DNA of 64,000 bases from Bremia lactucae (GCF_004359215.1 NC_090623.1:595180-659179); one strand, 5' to 3'. Shown: positions 33,201 to 42,847, counted from the stretch's first letter. Numbers and translations: made by a program. Notes: a model not told the origin generated them from the letters alone.

Positions 33201-36200
33201 TGACAATGTGTAAACAATCGGCACAAACAGGACTGGGTCCATTTTCTACGACGCCTTCACCTTCTATAATCTGAAATAATCGCATAAACCCTTCTTCAAA
33301 AGCTAAGAATTGCTGCATGTTTCGATCGTGGCCCGTTAAGTGTATAAGCACGGCTAAAGCGGTATCACGAATGTGTTCTCGTCGGTCTTCCACGACCTCA
33401 AGCAAACGTCGAAGTCCTTCTTTACATGCTAATACCGACGTAGCAAATGCATGAGGTTGGGCATCCTGAAGTGCTCGTATTAGAGCTATCGTTGGACCTC
33501 GGATCCATGGCGATGGGTCCTGAAGCAGATTTAAACTCGTTTGCATGCCCCACGGAGCGGGAGGCTCTGGNTCCTGCTCAAGCTCGGCTTGCAAGGCACA
33601 TAATTTGTCACTGCTTAAAGGCAAAGTAATTGGACTTTTATCAATCCTCGAGCAAGCTTGTTCACAGCGTTCATGCTCTTGTTCCAGCTCGGTATGCGCC
33701 AGTGCAAGTTCATTTTCTTTAGCTATTTTACACTCCGCGTCAGCCCTGTCTTGCATTAGCTGAAAGCTCTGGTCGTCCGCCACAACTTTCGTCATGCTAG
33801 TAGGTGAGTGCTGTTGGAGTTTATTTACTTGTCGTTTTAACGCCTGGAGCTGTTTATCCTGCATCCGAATGAGTTCTTGGTACGCACTTATTGCATGCAA
33901 TGCACTCGAGTCGACAACTGAAGCATTTACCGACTCGCTGTCCACTCCAGAGTAAAGAGCAAGAATGCGTCGTTGAATTTGCTCAGCCATGTCGCGATAA
34001 AAGACCGTAAAGTTTCGTTCATATAGCATAAATAAGTACTGGGCCTTGTTCTCTGCTGTCAAATCATCCCCCGCAACATTTGCGTCGATCATGTCGTAAG
34101 TTGCACGGTAGTCCAGAACGATACGCGAACTCTGAGTTTTGCTCGCCTGAGCACATGTGATCACTGAAGGCGTTTGCTGAAACTGAACAAGAGCGTCTGT
34201 AAATGGCTCAATCCCCACGCGAGTACTGATGACCTGAAGCAGTTGATTTCTTGTCATTTGAAACTCGGGCTTGTCGTTTCCTAAAGCTTTTTCTTGAGGT
34301 GAATTGGCTAGCTGTATAGCTTGCGTGTCATCGCAAAGAAATTCTAAGCAGCAGCCGAGTAAGAGAGCCACTAATCCTCGCAGCTGCGTCGTTTCGAATA
34401 CGTTTTGCTTTGATGCACTTGACGGGTTATCGGAAAGAGCGTCTACAAGTACCGATAAGGTGGTTACGGAACCAACAACCTCCTGGACAGCATTCGGACA
34501 CTTATGACACCAGCGAATCACGAGAACAAGCAGCGCGACTTTGGCTTGAAAAAGAATTGACTGAACTGCAGTATTTGGTTTCTCGCTCGACAACGATCGT
34601 AAGAGCCGAATGCAACGTGAAAGGAACCGTCCACCAGCAACAGCACGAGCTTGAATACTGTCATACTCGTCTGGTACACGAAGAGCCAATTCTTGACAAA
34701 ATGAGCTCTTTTCAAGCAATTTCGTTAATCGATGACTTGCTTTCCAAGCTACGACCATCTTTGACTCAAGCATTTCAATATCTGCGCTGTCCTTGAATTG
34801 ATGGATAAAGTCAAGATTTACCATTAATGCATCAAGCAATACACGTCCAGCAGAACGATTGTGAATTTGTGTTTGTAAAACATTTTTCGTACCATCAAAT
34901 TCAGCCGAGAGAGACAAAGGAGGAGGAGTTTGAATGTGCTGCACAATTGCCATACAAGCTCCTTCATTTTCTTCAAACAGAGCGTCCAAGAGCGACGACG
35001 CTGCTGCGGCTACAGGAATATAGTCCCTATCCTTTCCCACATCAAGTTTCATGAGCTCCGCGATGACAGGACGTCCCGATGGCACCGCGTACATATTCAA
35101 AACAATCATCTGTACGCCACCATTGGCTTGACTCACTAATCGTAAGAAATCAATCGCTTCGAGCCGTACATCCGTAAGCCTGTCACTTTCACAACACACT
35201 AACTCGCCAATTGCTCCCATTAAAGCCTCCTGTCGAGCAACAAGACTTTGAATTTTCGTCAGCTCTTGCTGCTTCCGAGATCGATCTCGTAAAGCCAAAG
35301 CATCGAACGAGACTTTTGTCGCTCCTTCATACAGACCAGCAACAAGAATGCGCACGAGCTCAAGTCCCAATTTCAAAACACGCTTACGTAGAGCCATGGA
35401 CTCGTCATCAATGTCGTTGGTAATTATTCCAGTCACTTGTAAAATAGACGGGAGATGCGACTCTAAGACGGGTAACTCTAGAAACAGCGTCTGCGTCATG
35501 AGGTTATCACGGAGCATATTGTTGACAATGTGTAAACAATCGGCACAAACAGGACTGGGTCCATTTTCTACGACGCCTTCACCTTCTATAATCTGAAATA
35601 ATCGCATAAACCCTTCTTCAAAAGCTAAGAATTGCTGCATGTTTCGATCGTGGCCCGTTAAGTGTATAAGCACGGCTAAAGCGGTATCACGAATGTGTTC
35701 TCGTCGGTCTTCCACGACCTCAAGCAAACGTCGAAGTCCTTCTTTACATGCTAATACCGACGTAGCAAATGCATGAGGTTGGGCATCCTGAAGTGCTCGT
35801 ATTAGAGCTATCGTTGGACCTCGGATCCATGGCGATGGGTCCTGAAGCAGATTTAAACTCGTTTGCATGCCCCACGGAGCGGGAGGCTCTGGTTGCTCAA
35901 GCAGTAGAAGCGCTAAGGAAGGCGTGTGGCTGACAATGTAGTGAAGGAATTCAATCATAGCCTCCATAAGCTCCGTGTCTCGTGGATCAGATACTAACGC
36001 TGCTAAGACGGCGGGAATAGACGACTTGCCCACTTCCAGCTCCTCCATTGTCGGGTCGTCATCGCTATTGCTACGGCCGTCTGGATGTTTCCTGATAATT
36101 AAATTCTGCGCTAATGACTGAAGTGCATCAATAGATTTTTTGCGCTCGCTTAGTAGCGTCGCAAACTGCAGGCGCTCTATGGCTTGTAGTATCTCCGCCT

Positions 36201-36495
36201 TTACCGCAGGTGAGACAGTGATTGTTGCCGGGGTTGAGATTGTCTGCAGAGGATTAGATTGTGGAGATTGAATTATGGGCGATTTTGACGGATCAATGGA
36301 GATGCTGGGAGGTGAAGACATTGCCCCGTACTCCGCAGGTGCTACGATACGACTGAGCAAGGCTTGCATGTCGTCCTTACTAAATGGGGCGTGATTTGAG
36401 GTTGTGATACCAAAACGCAAAAAGAGGACTTTTTTATATTGTAATGTGGACCAATTGTTTAGTTTTTGAATATAAAGAGTTGCACCTTTGATCAC
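30205..36495 (-). CDS. General vesicular transport factor p115/USO1 homologue (with 774-codon duplication)
   Basis: A homologue of p115/Uso1, the dimeric tether of COPI/COPII vesicles at the Golgi. As read it has 2096 residues, but 33572-35892 and 31250-33570 are near-identical copies joined at an N (33571). Without one copy the protein is about 1322 residues. The armadillo-type head includes RDTALAVLIHLTGHDRNMQQ, FLAFEEGFMRLFQIIEGEG and RGLVALLLGCCLEFL. A long coiled coil follows, from about ALKRQVNKLQQ, ending in ITDLLVLVASLEIQ before KLKEVHGDD, like the p115 C-terminal block. The Met at 36369 is a likelier start than 36495, because an initiator-like element lies between them (36432-36449). 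The frame is fully open. Confidence 0.85.
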   Translation of the reverse strand: MIKGATLYIQKLNNWSTLQYKKVLFLRFGITTSNHAPFSKDDMQALLSRIVAPAEYGAMSSPPSISIDPSKSPIIQSPQSNPLQTISTPATITVSPAVKAEILQAIERLQFATLLSERKKSIDALQSLAQNLIIRKHPDGRSNSDDDPTMEELEVGKSSIPAVLAALVSDPRDTELMEAMIEFLHYIVSHTPSLALLLLEQPEPPAPWGMQTSLNLLQDPSPWIRGPTIALIRALQDAQPHAFATSVLACKEGLRRLLEVVEDRREHIRDTALAVLIHLTGHDRNMQQFLAFEEGFMRLFQIIEGEGVVENGPSPVCADCLHIVNNMLRDNLMTQTLFLELPVLESHLPSILQVTGIITNDIDDESMALRKRVLKLGLELVRILVAGLYEGATKVSFDALALRDRSRKQQELTKIQSLVARQEALMGAIGELVCCESDRLTDVRLEAIDFLRLVSQANGGVQMIVLNMYAVPSGRPVIAELMKLDVGKDRDYIPVAAAASSLLDALFEENEGACMAIVQHIQTPPPLSLSAEFDGTKNVLQTQIHNRSAGRVLLDALMVNLDFIHQFKDSADIEMLESKMVVAWKASHRLTKLLEKSSFCQELALRVPDEYDSIQARAVAGGRFLSRCIRLLRSLSSEKPNTAVQSILFQAKVALLVLVIRWCHKCPNAVQEVVGSVTTLSVLVDALSDNPSSASKQNVFETTQLRGLVALLLGCCLEFLCDDTQAIQLANSPQEKALGNDKPEFQMTRNQLLQVISTRVGIEPFTDALVQFQQTPSVITCAQASKTQSSRIVLDYRATYDMIDANVAGDDLTAENKAQYLFMLYERNFTVFYRDMAEQIQRRILALYSGVDSESVNASVVDSSALHAISAYQELIRMQDKQLQALKRQVNKLQQHSPTSMTKVVADDQSFQLMQDRADAECKIAKENELALAHTELEQEHERCEQACSRIDKSPITLPLSSDKLCALQAELEQXPEPPAPWGMQTSLNLLQDPSPWIRGPTIALIRALQDAQPHAFATSVLACKEGLRRLLEVVEDRREHIRDTALAVLIHLTGHDRNMQQFLAFEEGFMRLFQIIEGEGVVENGPSPVCADCLHIVNNMLRDNLMTQTLFLELPVLESHVPSILQVTGIITNDIDDESMALRKRVLKLGLELVRILVAGLYEGVTKVSFDALALRDRSRKRHELTKIQSLVARQEALMGAIGELVCCESDRLTDVRLEAIDFLRLVSQANGGVQMIVLNMYAVPSGRPVIAELMKLDVGKDRDYIPVAAAASSLLDALFEENEGACMAIVQHIQTPPPLSLSAEFDGTKNVLHTQIHNRSAGRVLLDALMVNLDFIHQFKDSADIEMLESNLVVAWKASHRLTKLLEKSSFCQELALRVPDEYDSIQARAVAGGRFLSRCIRLLRSLSSEKPNTAVQSILFQAKVALLILVIRWCHKCPNAVQEVVGSVTTLSVLVDALSDNPSSASKRNVSETTQLRGLVALLLGCCLEFLCDDTQAMQLANSPQEKALGNDKPEFQMTRNQLLQVISTRVGIEPFTDALVQFQQTPSVITCAQASKTQSSRIVLDYRATYDMIDANVAGDDLTAENKAQYLFMLYERNFTVFYRDMAEQIQRRILALYSGVDSESVNASVVDSSALHAISAYQELIRMQDKQLQALKRQVNKLQQHSPTSMTKVVADDQSFQLMQDRADAECKIAKENELALAHTELEQEHERCEQACSRIDKSPITLPLSSDKLCALQAELEQESDLNRHLRREAGTSQREAVNQVCQEHSDAEFAIARSKQQLEDFRVDKECTNEELAECNDMLEVLTDDQALIKAENVMLKAQLKEIRLKFGVDDDASLHSLINNLLEEKHHLSCCVHELEAAARTTNDQEALHQRIPEVQQELFLKSTALDNDMVSDNADVSRDNEDCILLTDFVACQLEELEKLRALVIEMESVGKAREAKTLFLQNLVAEYNVKSRHAKEKYSESIRELEEELARAFLEKKDVGRKAKLAVKELENEVARLFLAQVELEKKVAQYQQEEQAGELMQKPLEPCEVDGDSTITDLLVLVASLEIQCTVLREKLKEVHGDDAVVMAAELSSQRGAVVLV
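31250..33570 (-). repeat. 2321-bp duplicated block in p115 gene, copy 1
   Basis: Repeated at 33572-35892 with offset 2322 (exactly 774 codons). About a dozen amino-acid differences are visible between copies (for example LESHV versus LESHL, YEGV versus YEGA, SKRNVSE versus SKQNVFE). Confidence 0.95.
33572..35892 (-). repeat. 2321-bp duplicated block in p115 gene, copy 2
   Basis: Partner of 31250-33570, adjoining the true 5' end of the gene. The one-N junction and about 1-2% protein difference suggest two haplotypes, although a real in-frame duplication cannot be excluded. Confidence 0.95.
36432..36449 (-). promoter_or_regulatory. Oomycete initiator/FPR-like core promoter of p115 gene
   Basis: On the minus strand CCACATTACAATATAAAA resembles the oomycete start-site core (TCATTYYNCAWTTT). 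It lies 60-80 bp upstream of the ATG at 36369, a normal spacing, but downstream of the ATG at 36495. Confidence 0.45.
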
Positions 36496-36679
36496 AAGAA
36501 CTTTGCTTGTAGTAATATTGAAAAAAAAGGTTTATTTGACAATTGAATAAATCACATAGACAAATATCTTACGATAATTTTACAACGGCAAATCAGAACT
36601 TAGAAGCCGATTTTGTGTCCTTCTCGACTGCAGCTTGTAGCTAACGTTGAAGCTATCAAATGTTTCCTTACTAAATATG

Positions 36680-37159
36680 TGCAACGAGGTGTCCCGTTTC
36701 ATAAGTATTATTTTCTATTAGAGAAAGTAAACAACGAAGTACAAAATTCTAATATTTATTAATTCTGACTCAAGTAGTTCTAATATTTCCAAATTGGGTA
36801 ATATTGATGCAATTAGACAGCTCTATTGTGGTTGATTTACGTCTATATCAACCCCGCCAATCGCTTCAAGACACGATTTGCGGTGCGCAAGGAGGCGCCA
36901 TACATAGTTAGATATTAATATAATAAGCTCAGTAGTAGATAAAAAGATTGTTACTTTGGAAACTTAAAATATTAATACGGATTTACTGTTGCCTAATTCT
37001 AATCCTTTGCATTACATTTGGTAGCTAAAGACCCTTAGCTACTTAGCAACCTTCCTCTGTACCCATGTGTACGTTAAGTTTCGAGGCACCTGACCTACAC
37101 CGTAATCAGTGTAAGGTCAACTAGTACTCACCAAAATTAGTGAAAGGTGCCCCGTTACA
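36680..37159 (+). repeat. LTR_A, solo, plus orientation
   Basis: Starts TGCAACGAGGTGTCCCG and ends GGTGCCCCGTTACA, with the full interior including the GGCGCC landmark. No internal sequence adjoins. Flanking 5-mers (ATATG, ATGTT) do not match. Confidence 0.85.
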
Positions 37160-37337
37160 ATGTTGTACAAACTGTTTATAAGTCGTTGAAAATCTGTACA
37201 AAAAAAAGCGAGACCCTTACAAACTTTGCAACGGTAAACTACGGCATACAAGCTGACTTTGTGTCCTTCTCGACTGGTATTTGCCTGTGTGCGTAAAAGT
37301 ACGACGCGCAGTGAAAACGCCCTTAATATCGTCTTGG

Positions 37338-37779
37338 TCTAACGGGGCACTACGACTTGTACTGCTTCAGTACAAGTCCACTTCTCACTGCTTCAGTTGC
37401 GATTGGTGCCTTACATTATTTCACGTACACTAGTACGTGCAGAGGAAGACCTATCTTTAAGGTAACTAGCTTAAAGAGGGTTAAATGAAAACTGTATTAA
37501 GATACTTAAGTATCTCTTCTATCTATCTTGTAAATGCTAACTTAATTATAATCTGATACTAAACATGCAATTGAATTCTTATCTGTATCTCTCTTTTGTT
37601 TATCTCTACAGCTGATTAGTCTGCGGAATAAATAGATTTAATGGTCTATACCTATTTATGATAAGAATTCTGCACATTACTACATAAAGTAATATCCTCA
37701 AATATTATCTACCTTTTAGATAATATATTAATTAACAACCTTTAAGTGTTAATTTCATGTAACGATACACCCCGTTACA
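37338..37779 (-). repeat. LTR_D, solo, minus orientation
   Basis: The ends are TCTAACGGGGCAC and ACCCCGTTACA, closely similar along its length to the LTR at 60235-60678. Flanks CTTGG and CTTGA agree at four of five bases, a probable target duplication. It interrupts or truncates element C. Confidence 0.8.
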
Positions 37780-38324
37780 CTTGATGCTTTTCTCATGTCG
37801 GCATATGCTCGTCTTTATCGCTCTGGCGCTCTCGAATAGACCAAATTATCTATTTTCAACGTGGGTTAAAAACAAGAGCGCAAGAAGAAATACCGACGGG
37901 GAAACACACTGTCGGACGCTATTACTGTGGCGCTCGACTTTGAACGCGCACATTCGGTTGATTATAATCACCACAGCGCTACAACCCCTCGTCCTGGTCC
38001 ACCAAATGTGGCCAGAGAATAAAACAATGAACCAGAGCCGATAGAAATCGACAATGCTCGTCCTTTCATAGGTCATCTCGCCTCCATAACCGACGTCCAA
38101 ATAAATCAAAGTGTGCATACTGCAAAAAAATGGGGCACACGATTCAGCAGTGTTACAAGCGCAGGAACCAGCAAAATAGTCGCGGCAAGGGGTATCGTCG
38201 CGATCGTGCAAACGTCAACTATTTCGAGAATGAGTCAGTCGAAGAAGAAACCATCGCGACTGTGTCAAATGAAACTATCACCACACTAAGTGAAGCTGAC
38301 TTTGCTTCCTTCACGGGAAAATAA
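37780..38324 (+). pseudogene. Element C gag C-terminus with CCHC zinc knuckle
   Basis: Pieces read ALDFERAHSVDYNHHSATTP and PIEIDNARPF in one frame. Then CAYCKKMGHTIQQC gives an intact C-x2-C-x4-H-x4-C nucleic-acid-binding knuckle (about 38118-38160), followed by a basic RRNQQNSRGKGYRRDR tail. One stop and one frame change occur. The capsid part is missing upstream of the solo LTR. Confidence 0.7.
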
Positions 38325-38365
38325 TTGATCGTCAAAAAGGGTCATCATGACGATCGTGCTGTTAG

Positions 38366-38803
38366 TATAATGCTCGATGCTGGCGCCACATGCATGTGGT
38401 GAAGCCGGGGTTGCTGCAACGCGTCACCTCTGAAGTGGCAATTCAAATCACTCGTTTCTACGGCAATAATACCAACAAAAAGAAGGTGAAGAAAGGAGTC
38501 GCAAATATCTCCTTTATTGGTAATCAATTTTCTGACGTTCCGGTCATTGAGTGGTCAATGAGCAATTCCCATGATGTAATCCTGGGTAAGCCTTGGTTAA
38601 CTGTGCACGAGCCAATCATAAATTGGCGTACTCATCAAGTTTCGTTCAAAAGTGGTGACATCCCACAGGATGAGGTTTTTGAACCGGTCATTATTTCCTC
38701 TGCCGACTGTTCAAGGAAATTGAAGACATCACAATACGAAGAAGTCTATCGTGTCAAAAATTATCAAGAATCGGAATCTACAAAACCTCGAAAAAATGGT
38801 TAA
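38366..38803 (+). pseudogene. Element C protease
   Basis: MLDAGATCMW near 38370 keeps the D-(S/A)-G-A type active site, in a different frame from the rest. The remaining flap region (VANISFIGNQFSDVPVIEWS, then DVILGKPWLTVHEPIINWRT) is open. The I-L-G-x-P-W-L block is typical of gypsy proteases, which cut the Gag-Pol precursor. Confidence 0.7.
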
Positions 38804-39750
38804 AGGCTTTACTCGATTCCTATAAAGATGTATTTCCGGAAAAGTTACCGAATTCAGTGCCTAATCATCGGTCGGTTGAGTTTGAAATCAATATGCAACC
38901 CGGTGCGCAACCGAGTAATCGTCCGCCGTTTTGACTTTCACAAGTTGAACAAAAGGCTTAACAGAAGTTCGTCGATGAGAACCTTTCACGCGGATGGATC
39001 GAGCTTTCAGACTCGCCTTAGTAATCAAACATCTTTGGCACTCCAAAAAAGGACCCAACAATCGGTACGAGTGTATCTCGTTCGGAATGGATTCGATCCG
39101 GAAACACGAACATTTTGCTTTGTTGGGTGATTGACTTTCGTTACGTCAACTTAAAGTCAGTCGTCCCTAATATACCTTGCCGCGAATTGATGAATTATCC
39201 GATAAGATGCAAGGTATGAGCTTTTTCACAGTCATTGACTTAGCTAAAGGGTACCATCAGATGCGTATCCATTCGGATAGCAACAAGTACACTGCGTTAC
39301 GTTCATCAAATGAGACGTATCAGTGGTGCGTTGCTCCGATGGGCTTTGCTGGAATGCCTTGCATTTGGTCGCGCTTGATGCGTGTTCTTTTTGGAAAGTT
39401 CCCATTCGATGTGGTATATTTGGATGATATATGCATATTTTCCGTCTCGTATGACGAGCATCTTAGTCGTCTAGCTATCGTGTTCGACGTATTACGCAAG
39501 CAAACTCTATTCGCTCACATCGGCAAGTGCAAGTTTGCGCGTTAAGAGGTCAGCTTTTTGGGGCACACTGTTTCTGGCAAAGGATTATCCGTTGATAATA
39601 CGAAGACGGAAGCAATCGCTAAGTGGCCACCACCTACCTTCGTAAAGGAATTGCAAAATTTTCTTGGTCTTGCTGGTTATTATCGCCGCTTTTTTTTATC
39701 AGTCTGCGCACATAGTTCTGCCGTTGAGCCATCTCGTTAAGGAAGATTCT
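38800..39750 (+). pseudogene. Element C reverse transcriptase
   Basis: The palm and fingers read PRIDELSDKMQGMSFFTVID, LAKGYHQMRIHSDSNKYTAL, WCVAPMGFAGMPCIWSRLM, then VVYLDDICIFSVSYDEHLSR with an intact Y-L-D-D. The connection reads [18 protein letters not shown] and [13 protein letters not shown]. The N-terminal part (38800-39170) is frameshifted, and one stop separates KCKFAR from the connection. The enzyme would copy the element RNA into cDNA. Confidence 0.8.
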
Positions 39751-39752
39751 CC

Positions 39753-40230
39753 ATGGGTCTGGAATACAGAACAAGAGGATTCCTTCGTAAGGCTGAAGTC
39801 TGCCTTGCAAGCCGCACCTGTGCTGACTTTGCCCAACTTTTCACGCCCATTTGTTCTCAGCACGGATGCATCAGGGTCGTGCGTGGGAGGTGTTTATCGC
39901 AATTTCTCGATGGACATGACCATCCAGTAGCGTTTTATTTAAAGAAGCTTGGAGTCCATGAGAATTACTGGCCTGCTCATGAAAAGGAGCTATTTGCAAT
40001 CAAAGCGGGGTTAGACAAATAACGTCATTATCTTTATGGCCATCAGTTTGAGATTTTCACGGACAATAGCGCCTGCTCTTGGCTGCTTCATCATCCAAAA
40101 GTCTCGCCGAAGTTGGCTCGATACTTGACAACCTTCGCTCAGTATACGTTTACTATACACCACATTAATGGTGCTTTTAACGTCGTAGCTGATGCGCTTT
40201 CGCGCCGGCCTGATGAAACTGTCGTGGACA
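39753..40230 (+). pseudogene. Element C RNase H
   Basis: Blocks are FVLSTDASGSCVGGVYRNFS (catalytic D), PVAFYLKKLGVHENYWPAHE then KELFAIK (catalytic E region), FEIFTDNSACSWLL (catalytic D) and FNVVADALSRRPDE (catalytic D). Two frame changes and a stop at about 40021 break it. Confidence 0.75.
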
Positions 40231-40579
40231 ATATCCACTTTCATAAGTGCGATTCTAGTTGCCAACAGCGAGGTACACGTTTACTTTGCTCGTCGACGGT
40301 GCCAACTCTGCCCCGGAAGGAGGCTGAGGCTCTGCAAGTTGCCACCTTAATGACAGCGTCGTATGTTGTGCTGTCACCAGAAGTTCGTAAGATACTTCAA
40401 CAAGGCTACGATAGAGATGCCGAATTTGAAGAAGCATGGAAAAGGCTCCGAAACAAGTTCATTGTTTGTCAAGCAGGAAGAATTGTTGTTTTTGCGCACA
40501 TCAAATAAGCCTACACGTCGCTGCGTGCCCAGCAACAACCGTTTGCGAACGAAAGTAATATCGGGGAATATCATGATTC

Positions 40580-41430
40580 GGCAATAGCTGCTCATCCGGG
40601 CAACCGCAGAACATACTTGCGAGTGGCTCAGTGGTATCACTGGAAATCATTGCAGAAATACGTCAAGGAATATGTCAAAATCTGTGAAACCTGCGCACGT
40701 TGGAAACATGAGAATCAACGAAAAAACGGATTACTTATGCCAATTCCAATACCGGATGCTTGCTGGCAAGTGGTGTCAATGGACTCCATAACAGGGCTTC
40801 CTGTGTCCAATGGATTTGATGCCATCCTACTTTTGTCGATAAGTTTTCCAAACGAACGAAGTACGCAGCAGTGCACGTTAAGGACGATGCATGCGCAACA
40901 TCAAAAGTATTTTTCGATGCTGTAGTTCGACACCATGGTCTTCCAGAAGTTATCATCAGTGACCGAGATAGCAAGTTCACGTCCATGTTTTGGAAGTCTT
41001 TGATGACGATCATCGGTGTCCGTCTAAGTATGACAACTGCTCATCGGGCTCAAGCCGATGGACAGACCGAGCGCCAGAACCTTGTGGTAAAGGACGCACT
41101 CAGATGCATGGTATCTTACCATGGCACTGACGGAACCGAATACTTGGGAAGCATAGAGTATGCACACTCTACACTGGTTAGTGCACCCACTGGATACTTT
41201 CCCTTTGAAATCGATACGGGAAGAAAGGAATGCTCTACATGGCAAAATGCACTGGGCTGGAATAGTCAACCAGAGGAGATTGACGTATACGCAAAAGAGT
41301 TTATCGAAGAACGAGCTAAGATCATCGATCAGGCTCGCAGAAATCTTTTAAAAGCACGAGCTTCGCAAAAGCAATGTTACGATCAAAAACGCCGAATAAA
41401 TCAAGTTGATTCAAGGTTGGAGATCTAAAT
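40580..41430 (+). pseudogene. Element C integrase
   Basis: The zinc-binding end shows VKICETCARWKHEN (paired Cys). The core shows VVSMDSITGLP (first Asp), EVIISDRDSKFTSMFWKSLM (second Asp) and QADGQTERQNLVVKDALRCM (Glu). These keep the DD35E triad, though the first Asp lies in a different frame from the other two. The last 185-residue frame (40871-41428) also includes YAHSTLVSAPTGYFPFEID, the usual S-T-G-x-S-P-F-x-x-x-x-G block. Confidence 0.8.
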
Positions 41431-41916
41431 ATGCTTGATACTCGCAGAATATCGTTGAAACATGCTGCGAAAGATATGGGGACACCAAGAGCTAAGTTTG
41501 CGGCAAGAAAGGTGGGACCATTCGAAATTATCAAAATGATTAATCCTAATGTGGCAAGGCTTAAGTTACCACAGAGTATGAATAGGATTAATCCAACCTT
41601 CAACGTCGATGTTCTATCAAAGTATGAACCGACACCGGAAGAGATTCGAAGTCGTCCGATACCGAAAGCATCAAAATTCGTGGATAATGGCACAGCGGAT
41701 CATCTTCAAGTTATTGAACGTCTCTTGACGAAAAGCCAATTCAATCGTCAACCATACTGGCTCGTACAATGGCATGACGAAACTAAGGAAGAAGCCAGCT
41801 GGGAAAAAGAGAGAAATATTCGCACGTCTCCCAATGGAAGGATCTCGTCGCCGATTTCAATCAGCGTCAACGAGGGATCAAATCGGGGAGGATGTAAGGA
41901 CCAGTCAACTCGCTGA
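41431..41916 (+). pseudogene. Element C integrase C-terminus and chromodomain
   Basis: An open 161-residue frame contains the GPF module (ARKVGPFEIIKMINPNVARL) and INPTFNVDVLSKYEPTPEE. It ends in a chromodomain, HLQVIERLLTKSQFNRQPYW, LVQWHDETKEEASWEKERNI, with the conserved V-x-W and W-E. Chromodomains of chromoviruses help target chromatin. The frame runs on for about 20 codons through the polypurine tract and just into the LTR. Confidence 0.8.
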
Positions 41917-42240
41917 GCCCTTGACCACTCATTTCGATTTATCTTTTAAACCATTCATTTTCGTTATTTCAATTTTACATACGCGCCATAATAAAAACAA
42001 GTAAAAATGTTTGCGCAATTAGGAAAGATGATACTTAGTAAGAATTAGATTTAGGATAGGCGATACCTTAAGGAGTATACCAAAAGTATCGGTTAGTAAA
42101 ACTAATTTGAATTCAGTCGTAATTTACCCTCATTCCTGACAGTAACTAGTCTAATAATAGTTTTTAAAAATCGCTATTTTTATTATGTTTACCCAAAAAA
42201 GTGTATCCATGCTAAGCGCTGTGTTGTCGCCGCAAAAGAT
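41893..42240 (+). repeat. Start of the 3' LTR of element C (end unresolved)
   Basis: TGTAAGGACCAG follows the purine tract CGGGGAGGA at 41884-41892, the expected primer and LTR start. No matching right end (TCCTTACA) or second LTR copy was found, so the end coordinate is only approximate. Confidence 0.4.
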
Positions 42241-42768
42241 GAAGATGCTTTTTATGTGCTTTATTATTGGCTGCTCCATACCTAGCTAGTACCTAACGGA
42301 AAAGTATGGTTTTGAAATACTGGTTTATAGAAGGAATTATTGAGCTCCTAAGAAAACTATTCCGTATTGCGGAGTGTCCACTGCATACTACAATAAAGTC
42401 ATTACGGGGGATTAACGATCGACCGAAGGCAAAAGTAATTTTATATGAATTGTTGCCTAGGCTTATCTGTTAGCTTTCGACACAAGTACATGAAATATCG
42501 ATAATGACGGTGGATCCGTGATATTATTGTACAGCTAAATATCATTTTTTGAGGATGACAAATTTGCATTTAATAAGATAAGGGAATTCGTCTCGATAAA
42601 TGCAGCTACTGCTAAAATGAAAGTAAACTTCAGTTCCATTTGTTGCATGTAACACAGACAAAAAGATACGAAATTTGCAAATATTCATGTTGAATTGGAA
42701 AATTTGATTGCAATTGTGGTAGTGCAGTAATAATGATGCCTCTACTCAAAACTTGGTGGCGACGGTCG
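42241..42768. other. AT-rich spacer
   Basis: No gene or recognisable repeat seen. It lies between the element C LTR and the 3' end of the protease-like gene. Confidence 0.4.
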
Positions 42769-42769
42769 A

Positions 42770-42847
42770 CTACTTTAGGGAATTGATTACTTCATTTATC
42801 CAATTCGACTACTTAAGGGAATTGATTACTTCATTTATCCAATTCAA
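42770..42847 (-). repeat. 39-bp tandem duplication across the stop codon of the protease-like gene
   Basis: Two consecutive copies encode NWINEVINSLK-stop-S on the minus strand. The upstream copy supplies the real C-terminus (stop at 42809-42811). The second lies in the 3' untranslated region, with only a small change near 42773. Confidence 0.85.

Larger units (their letters stand above)
37780..42240 (+). mobile_element. Ty3/gypsy chromovirus-type element C, 5' truncated
   Basis: Gag end, protease, RT, RNase H, integrase and chromodomain follow in order on the plus strand. A polypurine tract and 3' LTR start lie at 41893. The 5' LTR and most of gag are missing, with a D-type solo LTR at the break. 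Unlike A and B, no antisense gene follows pol. It has fewer disabling changes than A1 or B1, and its RT and integrase active sites are intact. Confidence 0.8.

Noticed and set aside
30205..36495. A genuine 2096-residue p115 with a doubled head domain
   Set aside because: The second block begins at a lone N and is nearly identical to the first, the same pattern as three other Ns in non-coding or dead sequence. Kept as a caution rather than a biological call.
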